Positions 1-6,300 of a DNA stretch of 13,307 bases are shown here, piece by piece (within the stretch, counting starts at the first letter, position 1; each line of letters opens with the position of its first letter). A program made the position numbers and the translations under genes. The DNA lies in the NCBI GenBank assembly GCA_026770585.1, contig MU646491.1, positions 164,216 to 177,522 on the forward strand. Direction: 5' to 3'. Origin of the DNA: Baffinella frigidus. Its lineage: Eukaryota; Cryptophyceae; Cryptomonadales; Baffinellaceae. Below the pieces are notes generated by a model, which worked only from the letters and a program-made list of their open reading frames with translations, had not been told where the DNA came from and ran no database searches.

Positions 1-390
1 GTTGGGGTTTGGGGTTTGGGGTTTGGGGTTTGGGGTTTGGGGTTTGGTGTTTGGTGTTTGGGGTTTGGGGTTTGGGGAAGGAACCGAAGAGGGGTTGACG
101 GGTGTCTTCTTCTTCGGAATGTTGATCGCGATGCTTTGCCCTTCCTGATTTGAGGTTTGGTGTTTGGTGTTTGGTGTTTGGTGTTTGGGGTTTGAGGTTT
201 GGTGTTTGGTGTTTGTGGTTTGGTGTTTGGTGTTTGGTGTTTGGTGTTTGGTGTTTGAGGTGTGGGTTTTGAGGTTTGGGTTTTGGGTTTTGGGTTTTGG
301 GGTTTGGGGTTTGGGGTTTGGAGATTAGGGTTTGGGGTTTGGGGTTGAGGGTTGAAGGTTTGGGGTGTAGGGTTTAGGGCTGGGTTGCAG
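1..390. repeat. Telomere-like arrays, TTTGGGG/TTTGGTG type, around NECAP exon N7
   Basis: Base 1-77 and 150-390 are runs of TTTGGGG, TTTGGTG, TTTAGGG and related heptamers on the plus strand, interrupted by exon N7. The units are variable, unlike a functional telomere end. On the NECAP sense strand they read CCCCAAA. Confidence 0.9.
85..144 (-). CDS. NECAP: NECAP exon N7 (EGQSIAINI block), 3' end uncertain
   Basis: After the acceptor CAAATCAG the exon reads [20 protein letters not shown]. This directly continues DLSLK to give LK-EG-x-(S/T)-I, the conserved end of the PHear domain. A possible GT donor follows (TCG then GTTCCT), which sets the end given here. If it is not used, the frame stays open through the CCCCAAA/CACCAAA array to base 1, giving a Pro-Asn-Lys-rich low-complexity tail. 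The true end is therefore unresolved. Confidence 0.8.
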
Positions 391-3300
391 GGCCTTGAGT
401 GAGAGAGGTCCCGGATGGGGTTTGCAGGGTGAGGTGTGGAGTTGAGGTTTTAGGGTTAAGGGTTTAGGGTTTAGGTTTTGGGGTTTAGGGTTTGGGGTTT
501 GACTTCGAGGGAGAGGTCCGGATTCAAGTTTGTGTGGGTTTGCAGATAGGGGTTGGAGGCCCTAAAAGACCTTGGGGCTTAGGGTTTAGGGTTTGGGGGT
601 TAGGGTTTGACCTTGAGCGAGAGGTCCGTGATATGCCAGTCGATAGTCTTCTCCTTAATCTCATACGCAAACACTTATAATTTACAAACTGGATTTCAAT
701 CAAAATTACTACACGTCTGCTTCAACATTACTATTAAAGATCGTTTTGTGTAGTAAATTTCATTGAATCCAGTTTATAATTTTCAAGTGTTGGCGTGTGA
801 AATCGCTCGAACCACGTTCCTGGGTTCAAGTCCGTGTGGATTTGCAGACAGGGGGGAGAGCGTAGCCAAGTAGGAGTGACTTCACGCGGATACATTTCAT
901 CTGGCGTGGTAAGAGACACCCTAGACCCTAGACCCTGAACGCTCCGGAGAGGTCCTCCTAAGCCTTGAACCCTCAACCCTCCGGAAAGGTCCTACTCAGC
1001 CCTACATGTTATCTATGGTCTGAGGAGAGGGCTTGTGATGTCCTCTCGTGGAGGCTCTAGCAGGCCTTGAGAGAGAGGGGAGGCCCTTAGGGTTAGGGTT
1101 TAGGGTTTAGGGTTGAGGGTTTAGGGTTTAGGGTTTAGGGTTTGGGGTTTAGGGTTTAGGGTTTAGGGTTTAGGGTTTAGGGTTTAGGGTTTAGGGTTTA
1201 TAGGGGTCTGGGGTTTGCGCCCGAAAGCGAGACCTTGAGAGAGAGGTCCGTGATATGCCAGTCGATAGTCTTCTCCGCGATTGCGACCCCCCTTTCCACG
1301 AACTTGATGTGGTCCTGCTCCCAAACTCGACGCGTTAGAGCCAATGTGGTAGGACTTGGCCAAATCGAACTTCGAAGTTGCAAGATGCGAACTTCTAGAT
1401 GGACCATAATTATTAGTAAACACCATGATTTGTACTGAAATTTTTGAATTTAAAACACTACATATCCAAAAGAGTCCATCTAGAAGTTCGCATCTTCGTA
1501 ACTTCGAAGTTCGCCCTGGCCAAGTCCTACCACATTGGCTCTAATAGAGCGTTTTCATCGCGTCTCTTCATAGACCCTATCTCAGATTTCAGTGGGGCTT
1601 GGAGCCATTCTGTACATTTGGAGTTTTAAAACTCTTCGATTTGTACCAGAAATCGTTTAGATGGACAGTTTCTGAGATAGAATCTATGAAGGGGCCCGAT
1701 GCCCGTAACGTGATATGCCAGTCGATCGTCTTTTCCGCGATTGCTACGCCTCTTTCCACGAACTTGATTTGGTCCTACTCCGCAACTCGACGGATTACCA
1801 CTTACCAGCGACCGAGGACATTTTCACCCTGGATTCAAGGTGAAAATCCAGTTAGGTTCCAGGGCAATGGATAAGATTCTAGTACAAACGGTTTAGATGG
1901 ACTGTATCCGTGAAGCCCCCAGTGGCTGCTAAGTGGTAGAGCGTTTGCGGTAATTGTTGGCCGCTTTTCGGCTTCTACTTTTCGTCAACCACTTAGCAGC
2001 CGCGGGTGCCTTCGGGAGAAGGTCCATCTAAACGATTCCCGTACAAATTGCGCATTCCTTGCAATTCTTTCGATTCCCGTACGATTCCCGTACAAATTGC
2101 ACATTCCTTGGCCTGTAACGTGATATGCCGGTCGATAGTCTTTTCCGCGATCGCTATGCTTCTTTTCACGAACTTGGTGTGGTCCTGCTTTGCGGCTTAG
2201 GGTTCAGGGGGTGGGGGTTTGAGGTTTAGAGGGCGGGAGTTGAGGGTTTATGGGCTCAAGATTAAGCGTTGAGCGTTGAGCGTTTCGGGGTTTGGGGTTT
2301 GAGGTTTGGGGTTTGGGGGTTAGGGTTTGGGGTTTGGGGGTTAGGGTTGAGGGTTTAGGGCGGGTCTGGAGAGCGAATTTGAAGTCAAAGGCGGTCAAAT
2401 TCACTCGCGTTGGAGCCGTTTCGCACTTCTAGCGTTTTAAAAACCGTCGTTTCGTACCGGAAATCTCGTAAATGGACATTTCCTGCAATAAATAATACTT
2501 GTAAGGGTGCGGATAAAGTGGTGGGGCGGGCCTGCAGGGCGACGTTGAAGTCAAAGACCGCGCCACGCCCCTCAAATTCACTCACGCTGGGCCCGTTTCG
2601 CACTTCTAGCGTTTTAAAATCCGTCGTTTCGTACCGGAAATCTCGTAAATGGACGCGTCCTGCGATGAATCATACTTATAAGGGCGCGGATAAAGTGGTG
2701 GGGCGGGCCTGCAGAGCGACGTTGAAGTCAAACGCCGCGCCTCGCTCTTCAAAGCCGATTCCGAGAAACGCGTGGCTCTTCGAGACGCGATCTTCCACCT
2801 GGGTTTGGGGTTTGGGGTTTGGGGTTTAGGGTTTACGGCTGAAGGTTTACGGATCTACCTTCGCCCCAGGCGGAAAGACGAAGTGTCTACTCAAGGCGGG
2901 CCACCTTCTCTGAATAAATGTCGGTTGTAGGCGCACGTCCAGATCTGTACGGGTGTCGGCCACGCTCCCTACCGAAAAACGGAAGGAACGTGACCGCCTC
3001 CCCCAAGAGTGCCGACATGTACACTTTGGGATATTTTAAAGAGGTCTTGGGCCGCCTCGAGTGGTAGGCCACGAATTTCTTGATTATTCTCCGAAAGTGG
3101 ACGATGCGTGTCCACTTTCGGAGACAAATCTTAGAAAGACTTGTGTGCTCCCAGGTAGGTTGTGGGCTCTTGTGAACGACCGTACCCGAACAACCAAGTA
3201 GCGCGACGAATCCAGGGCAGACTCCACGTACTTGTCCTCAGCAGCCGTCCATCTAAACAACTCCTGTACAAAACGCAGCATCGAACATTCTAGAATTTTC

Positions 3301-6300
3301 TCAACGGCTCTAGAATGTTCTATAGGGTTTAGGGCCTGGTACCCGCAGAACGAAGTAGCGCGACGAGTCGAGGACGGACTCCACGTACTTATCCAGCGGC
3401 ACCAGCACTGTCATCCGGGAACATGTTTTTAAGAAAAGAAAATGGCCTATCAAACCGGGTTCTGGCCCTAATTAAATTTACTTGGGGCCCTAATTAACCT
3501 TAGTCCAACTCCTATGAACAAATAGGGATCCATTTTCTTTTGAATTAAACACGTCCCCGGATTACACTGCTCTCGGGAGACACGGAAGTTACTACACTCC
3601 AGAGACACACGAAAATTACTACACTCCAGGGAGACACGAAAGTTACTCCACACTTGGATCATGCTAGGAGTCAGCAAACGATTTTTTTTGGTGGGAGAGA
3701 GACCTGGGGTTTCAGAAAAGAGGTCTCCGGAGTTGGAATCCTCCAGGAGGATTTACGCGGATTTTCCCTCCTCGTAGTTTACTACACGTCAGCAAAATTG
3801 CTGACACACAAAATTTGGGCGCGTGTAGTAAAGTAGATGCGAGGATTAATCGGTAAAGCTCAAGTGACCTGGGGTCTCAGAAAAGAGATCGCCGGAGTTC
3901 CCGTCCTCGAGGCGGATCCACGCGGATTTCCCCTGCGCCATTATCCGCATCCGGCACGTCGCTATCTGCCGAGCCGGGAACTGGTTTAATTCAAACGGAT
4001 TTAATTTAAACAGATTTGATTTAAATTACATTTTTTTGTTATGTTAAGGGCGGAATTTGCTATCTTAGTCTGGCAATCTCATGTGGAAAGAAGTTTGATT
4101 TACATCCACCCACCCTCCGAAGAGGACCACATCAGGATCGTCGCTTGCCAGGGGGAATAGCTCAAACGCCCACCTGAAACCCGAAACCTGAACCCCGAAA
4201 AGCCACATTCCGGATCTGGGCCACTTTGGAGGGCCAAGTCTAGCTCGGCTCGCCTCAGTCGGGTTGGCGGACTATTCTCTAGTGGACAAGCTGGGTCTGC
4301 GGCACAGATCCGTCAACTTTGGAGCGGGTGAGTGCTTGGTCTCGCCATATTTCATCTCCATACAAGTATTAATTAATTGCTTTTGGCGTACCGAAATTTA
4401 CTACACAAATGCTCTACTATTACTTTTATAAGCAAATCGTGTAGTAATTTTCGTTGCCCAAGAGCAATTAATTAGTACTTGTATGGAGATCATATTGGTG
4501 AGGCCAAAAGATTGAGGCGAACCACCCACTCAGCCGCCCCTCGAAGGGCTACGTGGAAAAGTGCACCACTTTGAAGGGCTAAGTGGACAAGCGGTCCACT
4601 TTTGAGGGGTAAGTGGATAAGTGGTCCACTTTGGAGGGGTAAGTGGACAAGTGGATCACTTTGGAGGGGTAAGTGGACGAGTGGATCACTTTGGAGGGGT
4701 AAGTGGACAAGTGGTCCACTTCGGAGGGCTAAGTTGACCTGCTTGGCGGCGGGCGGCATCCACTCCGCCGCCCGATATGACCTGCCGCAGACCACACGAA
4801 ACCCTTTTTAAAACCCGGGAGCTGTACAAGTGAGGAGGTATGTAATAATTTTATATGTTTTGTCACGTGTCCGCCCGCTGTTTGGGGGGACACGTGACCA
4901 ACTCCGTACAAAACGCCTACATTCGACATTTAAAAAGGGTGCTTGGGTAGCCCGATTCGACTAGCCGCGAATGGGGGAGGCTAAGATAGCAGATTCCGAG
5001 GCTACCATGGCAAATTTCAAGGCTAGCATAGCACAGTTCAAGGCTAAGATAGCAAATTCCGAGGCAAGATAGCAAATGCCCGTGCCCGATACGACCTGCT
5101 CCCCCCTCCTACAACTTTTAATGACCTTTTTGTTTTAAACGTCGTAGGAGGAGGGGGGGTTCCTACCGTAGGCTAAGGGGTCAGCTGGCGTTAGCTTGTG
5201 GCATTATCGAGGCAAACCCCATTCACAGCATCGCGATTGGACCATCCTTTCGATACCCACGTACCAGCGAGCCAAGACTTTTTCACCTTGAATTCAAGGT
5301 GAAATTCCGGTTAGGTTCCAGGGCAATGGATAAGATTCTTGTAGAAACCGTTTAGATGGACTGTATCCGTGCAGCCCCCGGTGGCTGCTAAGTGGGAGTC
5401 GCACCTCTATTACCTAACCGGTCCTTCTCCTCGAGGGGAGCCACGCCAGATCACATGTGATGAAATTTGTTGGATGCCAATAAAATCGCGAAATCCCAGG
5501 CGTTATAGAGCGGAATCTAGCCACCAGATCCCAAGTGCCAATTTCACAACGCGACGTTTCGCGCTAAAATTGTTTCGTGGTACAGATGGAACATTATTGC
5601 GCCCAGGAATGGCTCAAATGCCTAGACTGTTGGCGTGTTTCCTGGGAACGAATCTCAGAAATAACTTGAGGCAAATTACCACTTGTGACCTGGGGTTATT
5701 TTTTTATCGCCAAACCTCAATTAAATTGAATGATTCCCAGGATTAAGATGTCAGGATCGATTAGCGTACGGTATCTAAGCTCTGTCTCGCCACCAGAAAC
5801 CTCAAGTGAACCAGATCCGGGTGGAGTTGACTATTTTTCACCCCAGAGGTACACTCTGAGAGTGTGATTCCTGTGAAATTTACTACAGGGCAATTATCCC
5901 GATCTGGTCAACTTCGGGTGGCTGATGGCAGTCTGATTTGGTCGCACCAATTTGGAGAGAATCGGGTTTTGACAACGTCACGGGCGCACGCCATCAGGAT
6001 TCCCAAGTTTATCTCAGAAAACGAGTTCTAAAACTCGTTTTCTTAAGTCAATTCCCCTACAAAATCGTCAACTTATTCTTTACTATCCGCATAAGTTGAC
6101 AAATTTGTAGGAGAATTGACTTAAGAAAACAAGTTTTAGAACTCGTTTTCTGAGATAAAAGTGGACTTGCCCAAGTCGTTTCCATCGTCCGATCCCAAGT
6201 GGACTTGCCCAAGTCGTTTCCATCCTCCGATTTGCACCAGGGAGGTGCCCTGATCGGGCAACTTTTATCCGGGGAAACCTATTTTTCTTTAGTTTGATGG

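Larger units (their letters stand above)
394..1080 (-). pseudogene. Small relics of the N6 3' end (DLSLK) beside arrays
   Basis: Three further remnants of the DLSLK end of exon N6 are recognisable at 394-412, 503-520 and 1066-1080, read as CTCTCTCACTCAAG, CTCTCCCTCGAAGTC and CTCTCTCTCAAG. Each abuts telomere-like repeat. The first two and the flank at 815-858 also share a CTGCAAATCCACACGGACTTG-type segment of unknown origin. Confidence 0.45.
2364..2717. repeat. 177-bp tandem repeat carrying N5 exon ends
   Basis: Two units of exactly 177 bp (for example GTTTCGCACTTCTAGCG at 2418 and 2595). Each contains the 3' half of exon N5, TTTCGTACCGGAAATC and TAAATGGAC. The second unit runs into the intact exon N5. 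Because 177 is divisible by three the unit gives a spurious open frame on the plus strand. Confidence 0.85.

Noticed and set aside
1-390. A chromosome end (true telomere)
   Set aside because: The units are mixed (TTTGGGG, TTTGGTG, TTTAGGG) and are interrupted by a conserved NECAP exon. Similar arrays occur throughout the window.
1235-1344. Plus-strand reading [19 protein letters not shown], repeated three times
   Set aside because: Open on the plus strand too, because the wobble positions of both frames coincide. The minus-strand reading gives the conserved NECAP block with splice sites, so the plus reading is its shadow.
2410-2829. 139-codon plus-strand open frame with an internal repeat
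   Set aside because: The repeat is the 177-bp tandem unit, which preserves frame because it is divisible by three. The NECAP exon homology is on the minus strand.
4556-4737. CRISPR array
   Set aside because: The units are contiguous with no unique spacers, and the setting is a eukaryotic intron.
4490-4811. Open frames with ten-residue repeats on both strands
   Set aside because: By-products of a 30-bp minisatellite lying in an intron.
5369-5746. 125-codon plus-strand gene
   Set aside because: It starts within the right end of a MITE, is antisense to NECAP, and shows no domain or motif.
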